From: Thermaerobacillus caldiproteolyticus
GTDB taxonomy: Bacteria; Bacillota; Bacilli; Bacillales; Anoxybacillaceae
Direction: 5' to 3'
Length of the DNA: 64,000 nucleotides
Assembly: GCF_013761245.1 (NCBI RefSeq)
Contig: NZ_JACDUT010000008.1
Coordinates: 124,001-188,000 of the forward strand
Below the pieces are notes generated by a model, which was not told where the DNA came from, ran no database searches, and saw only the letters and a list, made by a program, of their open reading frames with translations. Below are positions 9,819 through 18,901 of this stretch, one piece after another (the stretch's first letter is position 1; each line of letters starts with the position of its first letter). A program made the position numbers and the translations under genes.

Positions 9819-9827
9819 CTTTTTTCA

Positions 9828-10310
9828 TCATTCTGCTTCAGAAAGCTTCGTTTGCGAAATGACGATCCCATCGCTGTCGGCATACACATAAGCGCCCGGC
9901 TCCCAGCGCACACCGCCAAATTCGAGCACAACATCACGCATTCCTTTTCCTTCTTTTTTGCTTTTCACCGGACAGGTGCCGATAGCCATGACCCCAAGCG
10001 GCATCTTCGCTATTTCAGCCGAGTCGCGAATGCAGCCATGAATGATGACACCTGCCAGCCCGCGATCGCAGGCGATTTGCGCAAGCCGATCCCCCAATAA
10101 CGCGCAGTTTCGTGATCCTTTTCCATCAACAACGAGGACAGATCCTTTCGGAATCGTTTCAAGCGCTTGACGCACAAGCACATTATCCTCGAATACATCA
10201 ACGGTGGCAATCGGTCCAGAAAATTCCTTTTTTCCCCCATAAGAATGTAGCGATAATTGACAAACTTGAAGTTGTTCGAAAAATTGGTCGCATAAATCCG
10301 CTGTTTTCAC
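9828..10310 (-). CDS. RraA-like protein (HMG/CHA aldolase family)
   Basis: A 160-residue RraA/MenG-fold protein. It shows KTADLCDQF at the start, VLVVDGKGSRNCALLGD near residue 75, GVIIHGCIRDSAEI near residue 95 and YVYADSDGIVIS near the C-terminus. Family members are either inhibitors of RNase E or class II 4-hydroxy-4-methyl-2-oxoglutarate aldolases. The G-x-IRD motif with a later Asp is compatible with an aldolase site, but sequence alone does not decide. GTG 10310 was chosen because GAAGGGG lies 6 nt upstream and the family N-terminus begins here. It is monocistronic. Confidence 0.82.
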   Translation of the reverse strand: MKTADLCDQFFEQLQVCQLSLHSYGGKKEFSGPIATVDVFEDNVLVRQALETIPKGSVLVVDGKGSRNCALLGDRLAQIACDRGLAGVIIHGCIRDSAEIAKMPLGVMAIGTCPVKSKKEGKGMRDVVLEFGGVRWEPGAYVYADSDGIVISQTKLSEAE

Positions 10311-10419
10311 ACCAATCCCCTTCCCTGTATGTCCGTTTTTTATATCATTTGACACTTTTGTCAAAAATCCTTCCAAACAAAAGAAAAAGGCCAAGCGCAT
10401 TCGCTTGCCTTTATAGGAA

Positions 10420-10491
10420 CTGGGCTAGCTGGATTCGAACCAGCGCATCACGGAGTCAAAGTCCGTTGCCTTACCGCTTGGCTATAGCCCA
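10420..10491 (-). tRNA. tRNA-Gln (anticodon TTG)
   Basis: The minus-strand 72-nt sequence folds with acceptor TGGGCTA/TAGCCCA, discriminator G, T-loop GGTTCGAATCC, D-arm AGCCAAGCGGTAAGGC and anticodon loop CTTTGAC. Position 34-36 reads TTG, decoding CAA. The CCA end is not encoded. Confidence 0.95.
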
Positions 10492-10684
10492 ATGAATTAA
10501 CTTCATGAGTTACTTCTTTGACTGTACTACGTGAGCTGACACCGCAGGACAATTTCAAGAATTTCTGTAAGGGAATTTGGGAAATCAGTTGACATGAATT
10601 TGCACTGCGGTATACCTTTTTTGTCTGTTCATTGATAGTTATGCCCTGTCTTCAACAAATTATACAAAAAGTCCACGCCCATTA

Positions 10685-11158
10685 TCACTCTAAATGGTCG
10701 GCATAATACTTTAGAGCTCTCTGGTAACTATGCAATTCTTCATCATCAGTCGTATCGATTAGATTTTTTAACACAATTTCCATCGCCTCTGAATATCGTT
10801 TCAGACTATATAATGTTAATGCTAAAAATATTTGGACCGGCCTATAATCGGGAAACTGTTGCTGTGCTTTTGTTAAAACTTCCAATGATTCGTCATACTT
10901 ACCCAAAACGCGATAAGTGCTTCCTAAACAAACAAATGCATCTTTTAAACTTTCTTCTTTCAGTCCTAAACGAACCGCTTTTTCATAAAATTCAACCGCT
11001 TCTTTTTCCAATCCCATCGAATCATGTACTTGCCCGCAATAAAAATGAATTTCACCATCATTCGGATAACGTTTGACCAAATCTAAAAGAAGTTCTCTTG
11101 ATTGTTCTAAATGCCCTTCATTTCGCAGCTTGATAGCCAGCGCTAACGGAACGCTCAT
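10685..11158 (-). CDS. Tetratricopeptide-repeat protein
   Basis: A 157-residue protein made of about four TPR units. Examples are EIHFYCGQVHDSMGLEKEAVEFYEKAV, AFVCLGSTYRVLGKYDESLEVL and VQIFLALTLYSLKRYSEAMEIV (shown only in part). TPR folds mediate protein contacts; no partner can be named. Start ATG 11158 has GGGGGAAG upstream. It lies inside the 3' end of the acetyltransferase gene (41 bp overlap), suggesting coupled translation. Confidence 0.75.
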   Translation of the reverse strand: MSVPLALAIKLRNEGHLEQSRELLLDLVKRYPNDGEIHFYCGQVHDSMGLEKEAVEFYEKAVRLGLKEESLKDAFVCLGSTYRVLGKYDESLEVLTKAQQQFPDYRPVQIFLALTLYSLKRYSEAMEIVLKNLIDTTDDEELHSYQRALKYYADHLE

Positions 11159-11648
11159 CCCCGTTTCTTCCCCCATCCTGTAAATGTTTGACGAATAACA
11201 CTCGATGGCCTCCCCTGCCATCATAATTCGTGAATACAGAAACTCCTTCGATTTCCTGATCTCCCTTTTCAATGTCAAACCCCATGCGAGAGTGAAAAGC
11301 GATTGATGTACGATTGACAGGTGAAGTAACACAACGTACAAGCCGGCAACCTTTTTCTTTTACTGTTTCGAAAAACCGCTCATACAACCTTGAAGCAATT
11401 TTTCTCTTCCGGTAATCCGGATGAACTCCAACAAAATGAATATACGCTTCCTCTGGATATGTTTGGGAAACAAAACCAATCAAAAAGCCTATAATTTGTT
11501 CTTGCTCGATGGCAACAAAACTAGTGTTTTGAAAGTGAATGAAAAAGAGCTTTGGCAGCATGTCAACCATTTGTCTCCCGCCCCACCAGTCATTTAACAC
11601 ACTAATAATATCGTTGTAATCATGAGGAGATACATGACGAATCTGCAT
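11118..11648 (-). CDS. GNAT-family N-acetyltransferase
   Basis: A 176-residue protein with the acetyl-CoA loop HFVGVHPDYRKRKIASRLYERF near residues 75-95 (given in part) and the C-terminal region NRTSIAFHSRMGFDIE, typical of GNAT folds. The substrate is unknown. ATG 11648 follows AAAGGAAG; an in-frame TTG at 11669 would place the ribosome site inside the gene. It is co-transcribed with the TPR gene. Confidence 0.82.
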   Translation of the reverse strand: MQIRHVSPHDYNDIISVLNDWWGGRQMVDMLPKLFFIHFQNTSFVAIEQEQIIGFLIGFVSQTYPEEAYIHFVGVHPDYRKRKIASRLYERFFETVKEKGCRLVRCVTSPVNRTSIAFHSRMGFDIEKGDQEIEGVSVFTNYDGRGGHRVLFVKHLQDGGRNGDERSVSAGYQAAK

Positions 11649-11689
11649 GTCAATCTTCCTTTCACTCAATTTTTTTCTAATATCAAAAA

Positions 11690-12640
11690 AGAATCATCCC
11701 TTTCCGTTCCAAAAGACACTGCAGGGATATTGGCACACACGAAAACGATATTAGGAACCAATCTTCAGACGCACGTTAAATGACCGTCGAGCGTGAACAA
11801 CCATGCATCCTAGATATGCGCAAATCAGGGAACCACATTTTAGTAGCCGAAGAGAATGAAATCGTTCTCCGCCTACTAAATTCAGCGTAAAAAGAAACAA
11901 CGGCTCTGCCGCATCGCCTCGTTTGGTATTAGCATTCATGCAACAAATGATCGAATGGACCCCCTTACCATCACGACAACAAACGGACGAGCGATTCATG
12001 TCGATAAAAAACTAGGCCTTCGAGAAGAAAGACGCTTCAAAAATCAGTTAAATTTAGAAAACAGCGTATATATCGGCGATGTTACTGTTTTTGTAAACGT
12101 CTCTCCAAATAATCAGCAAACATGACGAAACTAATAGCACAAATGACGGCCACGTACGGGCTAAGATGGTGCTTCTCTAACTCTTCTACCGCCTCCTTCT
12201 CTATTAACAGTTTTCCTTTCCCCAACTTATCGATATCGGATTTTGCGAGCGGCAGCGGTTTCGTAAGCGAGCAGATTCCCAGAGCCCCCGTATCGCCATG
12301 CTCGTAAACAAGATCGTCCCTCCCGATCCGCAACCCTCTCATCAAAGCCGATATAAACGACAACATGCGTTTTGTTCACTCTTCTTCACGTACGGCCGAC
12401 TGAAAAGATCACCACACGCATCCCCCGGTTCGTTTCTTTTTGTTTCACACGTACACACGACTTCTCCCGAAAGCTTTTGCTGAACTCTTCCGCCGGTGAA
12501 CGAGGAGGAACCACGAACAGGCGCCAATCGGTGTTTCTCGGCGCGCAAAACAAAATAAAAAGATGACACTCTATAACAACATCACACTCGCTTCATCGAA
12601 TCACCCTTTTTTTCTAGTTAGTCGCGCAAAAGGAATGATT
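11690..12640. other. Low-coding stretch with short gene-like fragments, probably decayed
   Basis: No intact recognisable gene spans this stretch. On the plus strand 11780-11890 reads a 36-residue frame (MTVEREQPCILDMRKSGNH...). The frame around 11920-12125 reads ITTTNGRAIHVDKKLGLREE..., which looks protein-like but has no start with a ribosome site. On the minus strand 12082-12366 is open (separate entry). The frames are offset from one another, as in an eroded gene. The family is not recognised. Confidence 0.4.
12082..12366 (-). CDS. Hypothetical protein or gene remnant with a C-terminal membrane segment
   Basis: The 94-residue frame ends in a hydrophobic segment, YVAVICAISFVMFADYLE, followed by a basic tail. 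The rest is charged (DIDKLGKGKLLIEKEAVEELEKHH). A loose likeness to the C-terminus of integral-membrane prepilin peptidases was considered but cannot be supported. No good ribosome site precedes the ATG, and the upstream sequence is open only in other frames, so this may be the 3' end of a broken gene. Confidence 0.3.
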   Translation of the reverse strand: MLSFISALMRGLRIGRDDLVYEHGDTGALGICSLTKPLPLAKSDIDKLGKGKLLIEKEAVEELEKHHLSPYVAVICAISFVMFADYLERRLQKQ

Positions 12641-12654
12641 CGTTACAAGCAACT

Positions 12655-13113
12655 TTACATGGCTCCTTTGGCTAATTCCTCAAGCCGCTTTAATGCTTCT
12701 TCTTTATCAAAAGAGCTATACCATCGATCATTATACTCGTCTAAAATACGATAATGCTTGCTGATGATGTTTTGCTGCAGGCGAAACGGCCCCATCCGCT
12801 TAATTTCCTTCCACCATACTTTTCCACCTAGCGTTTTTCCTTTCGGCACGTCGATTTCTTCATGGGCAACCGTTTCAATCACTTCAAGTGGCGTGTCGCC
12901 AAGAAGCGATTCAATAATTTCGCTGTCGCGGAATAATGCGCATAGAGCGACCACTTGCGTCCAACTTGCCTGCGTCCGTCCTTTTTCAATTTGGACGAGC
13001 GTTTTTTTCGAAATCCCTAATACTTCTGCCATCTTATCTTGTGTATATCCCTTTTCCGTGCGAATCAGCTTCATTTTGCTTGAAAGAAGGTCGATTAATT
13101 CTTGTTTATCCAT
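12655..13113 (-). CDS. XRE-family helix-turn-helix regulator
   Basis: A 152-residue protein. Residues 12-65 form an HTH of the Cro/C1 type (KLIRTEKGYTQDKMAEVLGIS-KKTLVQIEKGR). The remaining 85 residues carry a WWKEIKRMGPFRLQQNIISKHYRI module found with such regulators in Bacillaceae. ATG 13113 is preceded by GAGGGGAG; an in-frame ATG at 13137 overlaps that site. It is monocistronic and its target is unknown. Confidence 0.82.
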   Translation of the reverse strand: MDKQELIDLLSSKMKLIRTEKGYTQDKMAEVLGISKKTLVQIEKGRTQASWTQVVALCALFRDSEIIESLLGDTPLEVIETVAHEEIDVPKGKTLGGKVWWKEIKRMGPFRLQQNIISKHYRILDEYNDRWYSSFDKEEALKRLEELAKGAM

Positions 13114-13286
13114 GTTTCTCCCCTCTTTTGTTGACATAATAAAATTATTGTTTATAAAATGGATGTTCTTTTATAAGTGTAATATTACAAGTTTTGTTTA
13201 TACTCGTAAATATCATGATTTTTATATTGTCTTTTGTGTTCATGTTGATTATAATTCATTGAAAACTAGAGAGGAGAAAACAGGAC

Positions 13287-13718
13287 TTGTTTCAAATCAT
13301 CGAATATATACAAGAACCTTTTACTCTTTCAACAGATCAAACAAAAATACAGATTGATCGTGTATGTGAATTTCTCGCACAATCGTATTGGGCAAAAACA
13401 AGAGGCCGCGACACCATAATAAAGTCGATTGAACATTCACTATGCTTTTCTCTCTTTCACGAACAGACACAAATTGGATTTGCAAGGGTGATCACAGACG
13501 GAGCAACGTTTGCCTATTTGTGCGATGTATTCGTCGATGAAGCATATCGCGGAAAAGGGCTTGGAAAATGGATGTTACAATGCCTATTACAGCACCCTGA
13601 CCTTATCCACATCCGCCGCGTTTTACTAGCCACCCAAGACGCCCATGGACTTTACCGGCAGTTTGGATTTCAGTCATTGCAAGAACCAGAGCGGTTTATG
13701 GAAAAACTGCACGAGTAG
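13287..13718 (+). CDS. GNAT-family N-acetyltransferase
   Basis: A 143-residue GNAT protein with ITDGATFAYLCDVFVDEAYRGKGLGKWM (shown in part), the beta4 and Q/R-x-x-G-x-G/A loop, then LYRQFGFQSL near the C-terminus. TTG 13287 is used because GAGAGGAG lies about 10 nt upstream. It resembles the small YjdJ/YhfO-type acetyltransferases; the substrate is unknown. It converges on topB with a shared hairpin between them. Confidence 0.8.
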   Translation: MFQIIEYIQEPFTLSTDQTKIQIDRVCEFLAQSYWAKTRGRDTIIKSIEHSLCFSLFHEQTQIGFARVITDGATFAYLCDVFVDEAYRGKGLGKWMLQCLLQHPDLIHIRRVLLATQDAHGLYRQFGFQSLQEPERFMEKLHE

Positions 13719-13722
13719 TAAA

Positions 13723-13750
13723 CACCCCCTCCGTTTGATTGGAGGGGGTG
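13723..13750. terminator. Convergent hairpin between acetyltransferase and topB
   Basis: CACCCCCTCC-N8-GGAGGGGGTG forms a perfect 10-bp GC-rich stem between two converging stops. There is little U-tract on either side, so it may act mainly as an RNA 3' end stabiliser. Confidence 0.6.
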
Positions 13751-13755
13751 AATGA

Positions 13756-15906
13756 TTAATTTGGAAACGAAAAAGAAAGTTTTTTCTGTTCGTTATCCCA
13801 AATTAAGTAAGCATCAAACATTTTCTCTCCTTTTTTAAATCCTTTGATTACATCTGTCTTACCATGTTGCAGCAGCTTTTTCACATTCGTTTGAGAAATC
13901 CTTTTACCGAGAATCTTTTTGGAAATGGTGAACGGACATTTCGTTTTGGCATAATTCGTGCATCCGTAAAATTCTCCTTTATCAATCACTGTTCCATCAC
14001 ATAGTTTGCATTTGCCAATCGGTTTTCCAAGCGTCGCTTTTGACGTTGTGCGCTGTATTGTCTCGGTATTCAATCCGGTAAAGTCCCAGCTCTTTGACAT
14101 TTCCAGCGCATCCTCAATGATTTTCGTCGATAGCTTCTTCACTTGTTCCATAAAATGAGCCGCTGACGCTTTTCCTTCACCGATTTCGCTTAGACGCTGT
14201 TCCCATTTCGCCGTCATTTCCGGTGAGGCTAAAATTTTATTACCAATCGCTTCGATTAACACTTTCGCTTTATCTGTTGCATATACTTGATTTTTCTTTA
14301 CTTCGATATACTTTCTCTCTTTTAGCATCGTAATGATCCCTGCGCGAGTCGCTTCCGTACCGAGCCCTTCTGTTTTCGCAAGCACTTTTTCCAATTCTTC
14401 ATTGTCGAGAAATTTCCCCGCTGTTTTCATGAGCGTAATGAGTTGGCCTTCCGTATAACGTTTCGGCGGCTGCGTTTTTCCTTCTTTTACGTCGACGTTG
14501 GCAACATAACCTTGCTCTCCTTCGTAGAGAAGAGGGAGAGCCGTGACATCGTCATCATCGCGCTGAAAGATCACTTTGCGCCATCCTTCTTGCACTTCTT
14601 GTTTTCCTTTCGAAACAAATTCCGCCCGTTGATCGACGAGAGTAATCACAGTTGTATAGTCAAAGATCGCCTGTTCATAATGGGCAGCAATGAGACGGCG
14701 CACGATTAAATCATAGATTTTCCGTTCATCATTTGATAATTTCTTAGGGTCAGTCACTTGTTCCGTTGGGATGATCGCATAGTGATCCGTCACCTTTTTT
14801 TCATTCACATATCGCTTATTGTGAAGAATCGAAGCATTCGGAAGCGGGAAAAACGGTTGATAATCAGGAAACGCGCTTAATTTTTGCAAAATCTCAGGAA
14901 ATGTCTCTGCTTCTCCCCTTGTCACATAGTTGGAATCGGAACGGGGATATGACACAATCCCTTTTTGATATAGGCTTTGCAGTACATCAAGCGTCTTTTT
15001 CGGCGAAAATTGATAGAGCTTGTTCGCCGTTGCCTGAAGCGATGACAAATTAAATAAGAGCGGCGGCTGAAACGTTTTTCGTTCCGTTTTTACCTCTTTC
15101 ACTTCTGCTTGTTTGTTTTGGCAAAATTCGGCGATTTTCTGAGCTAATCGTTCATCCTTTAAGCGAGATTCACTCTCTTTTGCCCATTTTCCTTCATATT
15201 GCTTCCCATCGATATTGAAGGTAGCCACTACTTCCCAAAATGGCTCTGATTGAAAATTTTCAATCTCTTTCTCACGTTTCACGATCAACGCCAATGTTGG
15301 CGTTTGAACTCGCCCAGCGGAAAAGACGTCATTCATTCCTTTTTGTTTTAATAAAATGCTGTAAATGCGCGACGCATTCATGCCGACGAGCCAATCGGCA
15401 CAGGCGCGTGCGTATGCTTCCTCATATAAGTTGCGCGTCTCTCGTTCATCTAATAGTTGTCGAAATCCTTCGTAAATCGCCTTTGGAGTCAATGAGGAAA
15501 TCCACAGCCGTTTCATCGGTTTTTTGACGCCGCTCATGTGAATGATATTGCGAACGATTAACTCTCCTTCACGCCCAGCGTCTCCGGCATGAATGATCTC
15601 CGTCACTTCCGGCTTTCTCAGCAGCTCTTTAATAGTGTGAAATTGCTTTGCCTTTGCTTTTTCAACTTCGTATTGAAACCTCTCTGGAATGATTGGAAGC
15701 GTATCAAGCTTCCATTGTTTCCACTCCGGACGATAACGTTCAGGCGGGGCGAGTTGAAAAAGGTGACCAACTGCCCATGTCATGTATGCACCTTTTGGAA
15801 AGAGCTCATTCGGAAAAATTTCAATATAACCCTGATGTTTTTTCGTTTGAAAAATCGAAGCTAATGTCGCGCCTTGGTCTGGCTTTTCAGCAATAATGAC
15901 TTTCAT
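13756..15906 (-). CDS. topB: DNA topoisomerase III
   Basis: A 716-residue type IA topoisomerase. A TOPRIM domain is at residues 1-135 (MKVIIAEKPDQG, HAGDAGREGELIVR with the metal-binding acidic residues). The active-site tyrosine lies in GIVSYPRSDSNYV near residue 305, and a C-terminal single zinc-finger module contains CKLCDGTVIDKGEFYGC. It decatenates replicated DNA and resolves single-strand junctions. ATG 15906 follows AAGGAG; an upstream in-frame ATG at 15930 would put the ribosome site inside the gene. Full length. Confidence 0.94.
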   Translation of the reverse strand: MKVIIAEKPDQGATLASIFQTKKHQGYIEIFPNELFPKGAYMTWAVGHLFQLAPPERYRPEWKQWKLDTLPIIPERFQYEVEKAKAKQFHTIKELLRKPEVTEIIHAGDAGREGELIVRNIIHMSGVKKPMKRLWISSLTPKAIYEGFRQLLDERETRNLYEEAYARACADWLVGMNASRIYSILLKQKGMNDVFSAGRVQTPTLALIVKREKEIENFQSEPFWEVVATFNIDGKQYEGKWAKESESRLKDERLAQKIAEFCQNKQAEVKEVKTERKTFQPPLLFNLSSLQATANKLYQFSPKKTLDVLQSLYQKGIVSYPRSDSNYVTRGEAETFPEILQKLSAFPDYQPFFPLPNASILHNKRYVNEKKVTDHYAIIPTEQVTDPKKLSNDERKIYDLIVRRLIAAHYEQAIFDYTTVITLVDQRAEFVSKGKQEVQEGWRKVIFQRDDDDVTALPLLYEGEQGYVANVDVKEGKTQPPKRYTEGQLITLMKTAGKFLDNEELEKVLAKTEGLGTEATRAGIITMLKERKYIEVKKNQVYATDKAKVLIEAIGNKILASPEMTAKWEQRLSEIGEGKASAAHFMEQVKKLSTKIIEDALEMSKSWDFTGLNTETIQRTTSKATLGKPIGKCKLCDGTVIDKGEFYGCTNYAKTKCPFTISKKILGKRISQTNVKKLLQHGKTDVIKGFKKGEKMFDAYLIWDNEQKKLSFSFPN

Positions 15907-15939
15907 CGCTTGTTTCTCCTTGTTGTTCATTCCTGCTTT

Positions 15940-16842
15940 TTACGGCACCTCATGTCCCATGGAGCTATGCAAAATATCAAACCATTGTTGACGATCCATC
16001 GATAATTCAAGAGCGCGAATCGCACTGAGAATGCGCTCTTTTTTCCCTGATCCGACAATCGGCATAATCCGCGCCGGGTGAACGAGCAGCCATGCATATA
16101 ACACTTCGTCAATATTCGTTGCATTGAGCTCCTCTTTCACCTTTTCCAGCGTGTTTCTTAAACGAATCGCTTTTTCATCGTCAGCTGTAAAAATTTTCCC
16201 ACCAGCAAGCGGTGACCACGCCATCGGTGGAATCCGTTTTTCTTGGCATAAATCTAACGTACCGTCTTCGATATTTTCAAGATTGTAAGCAGACACTTCG
16301 ATTTGATTCGTCACTAGCGGGAAATCTAAATACGACTGCAACATATTGAATTGCGAGCGTTTAAAGTTCGAGACGCCAAAATAGCGGACTTTTCCTTCTC
16401 GTTTTAGTTGCGTAAACGCTTCTGCCACTTCCTCCGGATTCATAAACGGGTCAGGCCGATGAATAAGCAATACATCTATGTACTCAGTTTGAAAGTTTTT
16501 TAATGATTGATGAACGGACTCAATAATATGTTGTCTGCTTGTATCATAATGTTTAAGGCGATGCTCCGGACGGTTTTTCGCTACTAACTTGATGCCGCAT
16601 TTCGTGACGATTTCGATTTGGTCGCGCAGCTCAGGCTTTAACGCCAACGCCTCTCCAAATAATGCTTCGCACGTATATCCTCCGTAAATATCAGCATGAT
16701 CGAACGTGGTAATTCCTTGTTCTATACAAAACTCAATGAGTTGTAAAATTTCTTCTTTTGAATAATTCCATTCCGCTAACCGCCATAAACCATGAATCAC
16801 TCGCGAAAATGTTAAATCTTCCGCTAAACGTATGCGTTCCAA
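15940..16842 (-). CDS. Aldo/keto reductase (YdhF-like oxidoreductase)
   Basis: A 300-residue TIM-barrel oxidoreductase. Residues include FDHADIYGGY (catalytic Asp/Tyr), KCGIKL (Lys), DVLLIHRPDP (His), GVSNFKRSQF and MPIVGSGKKERI (NADPH binding). All four catalytic residues are present. The start is TTG 16842 with a perfect AAAGGAGG 8 nt upstream; the longer frame to 16893 has no such site. The likely activity is NADPH-dependent reduction of an aldehyde or ketone of unknown identity. Confidence 0.88.
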   Translation of the reverse strand: MERIRLAEDLTFSRVIHGLWRLAEWNYSKEEILQLIEFCIEQGITTFDHADIYGGYTCEALFGEALALKPELRDQIEIVTKCGIKLVAKNRPEHRLKHYDTSRQHIIESVHQSLKNFQTEYIDVLLIHRPDPFMNPEEVAEAFTQLKREGKVRYFGVSNFKRSQFNMLQSYLDFPLVTNQIEVSAYNLENIEDGTLDLCQEKRIPPMAWSPLAGGKIFTADDEKAIRLRNTLEKVKEELNATNIDEVLYAWLLVHPARIMPIVGSGKKERILSAIRALELSMDRQQWFDILHSSMGHEVP

Positions 16843-16989
16843 TTTATTGTCCTCCTTTAGTTTATTACCGTTAATGATGATGATATTTGACACGTTCCTC
16901 GATATTCCTGCTTTCGTTTCGAGTAAGCTTCCTGTTTTTGTACATACTACCTATAACAACGGTAAAAACAGGAAAGGAAGTTATGACAA

Positions 16990-18858
16990 ATGAGAACTAT
17001 GTGTTGTGTATTGCTCGCAACATGGATGAGCATCGTCCCTCTTCATACCCAAGCAGCCAAAGCAAACATTGAGCCAGAATATACATGGAACATTGCCGAT
17101 ATTTACCCTTCTCAAGCCGCTTTTCATAAAGATTATAAAGCTGTCGAGGACGCCTTACCCCAATTATCATCCTATCAAGGAAAGCTCCATGATGAAACAA
17201 ATGTGGCAACCCTGTTTGCATTAAACGAAAAATTGTCACGGAAGCTCGAAAAGCTATCTCTTTACGCCCATCTACAGCAGGATATAAATATTGAAGACAA
17301 AACGGCAGCGCACTTAAAAGCGAAAGTTGAAACCCTTGCATCACGGTACGCGGCAGCAACCGCGTTTATCGAGCCGGAACTTTTAGCCCTTCCTAAAGAC
17401 AAATTAACAGCGATCAAAAACAGCAAACATCTCAAACAATACAAGCGGTATTTTGACGAGCTGCTTGAACAAAAAGCGCATACCCTTTCGAAAAAAGAAG
17501 AGCAGCTGCTTGCTAGGATCGCTCCGATCACAAACGATCCAGAAAACATTTATAACAATGCCTCTCGCGGAGATTATACACCGCCTGTCATGCACACGCC
17601 AGACGGAAAAACGATTCAGCTAACGGAAGGAAACTATGTAAAAGCGCTGGAGCATCCGGATCGAGACTACCGGAAACGGGCGTTTCAGACGTTTTTTCAT
17701 AGCTACGAGTCGATCAAAAATACGTCTGCTGCTACGCTATACGCCTCTGTCAAAGCGGACGAATTGTATGCGAAAGCGCGACGATACCCATCTGGGCTTG
17801 ACGCAGCTTTATCTTCCGATGATGTGCCAAAGCACGTCTTTACGAATCTCATCACTTCCGTCAACAACCATTTGCCTTCCCTACATCGGTATATTGAGCT
17901 GCGCAAACAAGTGTTACGTGTCGAAAAGGTACATAGCTACGATATGCATGTTCCACTTGTGAGCCAATCGGTAGCAAAAACAATGAAATTTTCCATCAGC
18001 GAAGCACAAGAACTCATCCTCAAAGGATTACAGCCGCTTGGGAAAGAATACGTATCCAATGTCCGGCATGCCTTTGAACATCGTTGGCTTGATGTATATC
18101 CGCGTCCGAAAAAATATACAGGCGCGTATAATACAGGAGCCTATGACACTCATCCATTTCTTTTGTTAAATTACGATAATTCCCTCGATGGCATGTTAAC
18201 GATTGCTCACGAAATCGGTCACGCGATGAATTCCGTATATACGAATCAAAAGCAACCTTATTACTATTCTGGCCAGTCGATTTTTACCGCCGAAGTCGCC
18301 TCAACAGCCAATGAATGGCTGATGATGGATTACCTTATGCAGCGAGCGAAAACGGATGAAGAAAAGCTGTATTTATTAAATCAACAAATTGATCAAATTC
18401 GCGGAACGGTGTACACACAAGTAATGTATTCCGAATTTGAACAAGCGATTCACAAGAAAGTGGGGCAAGGCGAAAGTTTAACGGCGGAGGAACTCAACAC
18501 ATTGTGGCTCAATTTGCTCAAAAAATATTATGGTCCCGCCTATGCAGCGGACCCGGAAGCAGCGCTCGGCTGGCTGCGCATTCCCCATTTTTACGACGCC
18601 TTTTACGTCTATAAATACGCTACATCACTCGCCGCTTCGTTTGAACTTGTGAAACAAATAAAAGAAGATCCAACAGGAACAGCAACAAAGCGCTATTTGC
18701 GATTTTTAAGTGCCGGGACATCCGATGATCCTATTCCATTATTGCAAAAAGCAGGCGTTGATATGACGTCGCCTGAGCCGCTAAACAACCTGTTCACCTA
18801 CTTCGACTCGCTTGTCAATGAAATGGAGAAAATTCTTCGCAAACAAGGGAATTTGTAA
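16990..18858 (+). CDS. pepF: Exported oligoendopeptidase F (M3 metallopeptidase)
   Basis: A 622-residue M3B peptidase. The zinc motif HEIGH is at residues 407-411, with the third ligand expected in FTAEVASTANEW shortly after. An N-terminal PepF helical domain starts YTWNIADIYPSQAAFHKDY. Unlike the cytoplasmic PepF, it begins MRTMCCVLLATWMSIVPLHT followed by AAKA, which looks like a Sec signal peptide cleaved near residue 22. Start ATG 16990 is 11 nt from AGGAAAGGAAG. Its likely role is cleavage of short peptides outside the membrane. Monocistronic and terminated downstream. Confidence 0.88.
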   Translation: MRTMCCVLLATWMSIVPLHTQAAKANIEPEYTWNIADIYPSQAAFHKDYKAVEDALPQLSSYQGKLHDETNVATLFALNEKLSRKLEKLSLYAHLQQDINIEDKTAAHLKAKVETLASRYAAATAFIEPELLALPKDKLTAIKNSKHLKQYKRYFDELLEQKAHTLSKKEEQLLARIAPITNDPENIYNNASRGDYTPPVMHTPDGKTIQLTEGNYVKALEHPDRDYRKRAFQTFFHSYESIKNTSAATLYASVKADELYAKARRYPSGLDAALSSDDVPKHVFTNLITSVNNHLPSLHRYIELRKQVLRVEKVHSYDMHVPLVSQSVAKTMKFSISEAQELILKGLQPLGKEYVSNVRHAFEHRWLDVYPRPKKYTGAYNTGAYDTHPFLLLNYDNSLDGMLTIAHEIGHAMNSVYTNQKQPYYYSGQSIFTAEVASTANEWLMMDYLMQRAKTDEEKLYLLNQQIDQIRGTVYTQVMYSEFEQAIHKKVGQGESLTAEELNTLWLNLLKKYYGPAYAADPEAALGWLRIPHFYDAFYVYKYATSLAASFELVKQIKEDPTGTATKRYLRFLSAGTSDDPIPLLQKAGVDMTSPEPLNNLFTYFDSLVNEMEKILRKQGNL

Positions 18859-18864
18859 AACGAA

Positions 18865-18898
18865 GTAAGCCGCTTCCAACGTGGTGGAAGCGGCTTAC
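18865..18898. terminator. Convergent terminator between pepF and yidC
   Basis: GTAAGCCGCTTCCA-N6-TGGAAGCGGCTTAC is a perfect 14-bp stem between the two converging stop codons. It can serve both strands; the U-tracts are short. Confidence 0.75.
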
Positions 18899-18901
18899 TC
18901 T

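Noticed and set aside
12342-12569. 75-residue minus-strand frame
   Set aside because: It overlaps another open frame, is rich in Arg/Cys with no pattern, and has no ribosome site.
16887-17072. Plus-strand frame upstream of and overlapping pepF
   Set aside because: It is read across the divergent promoter region and into pepF in another frame. The signal-peptide-bearing pepF frame explains the sequence better.
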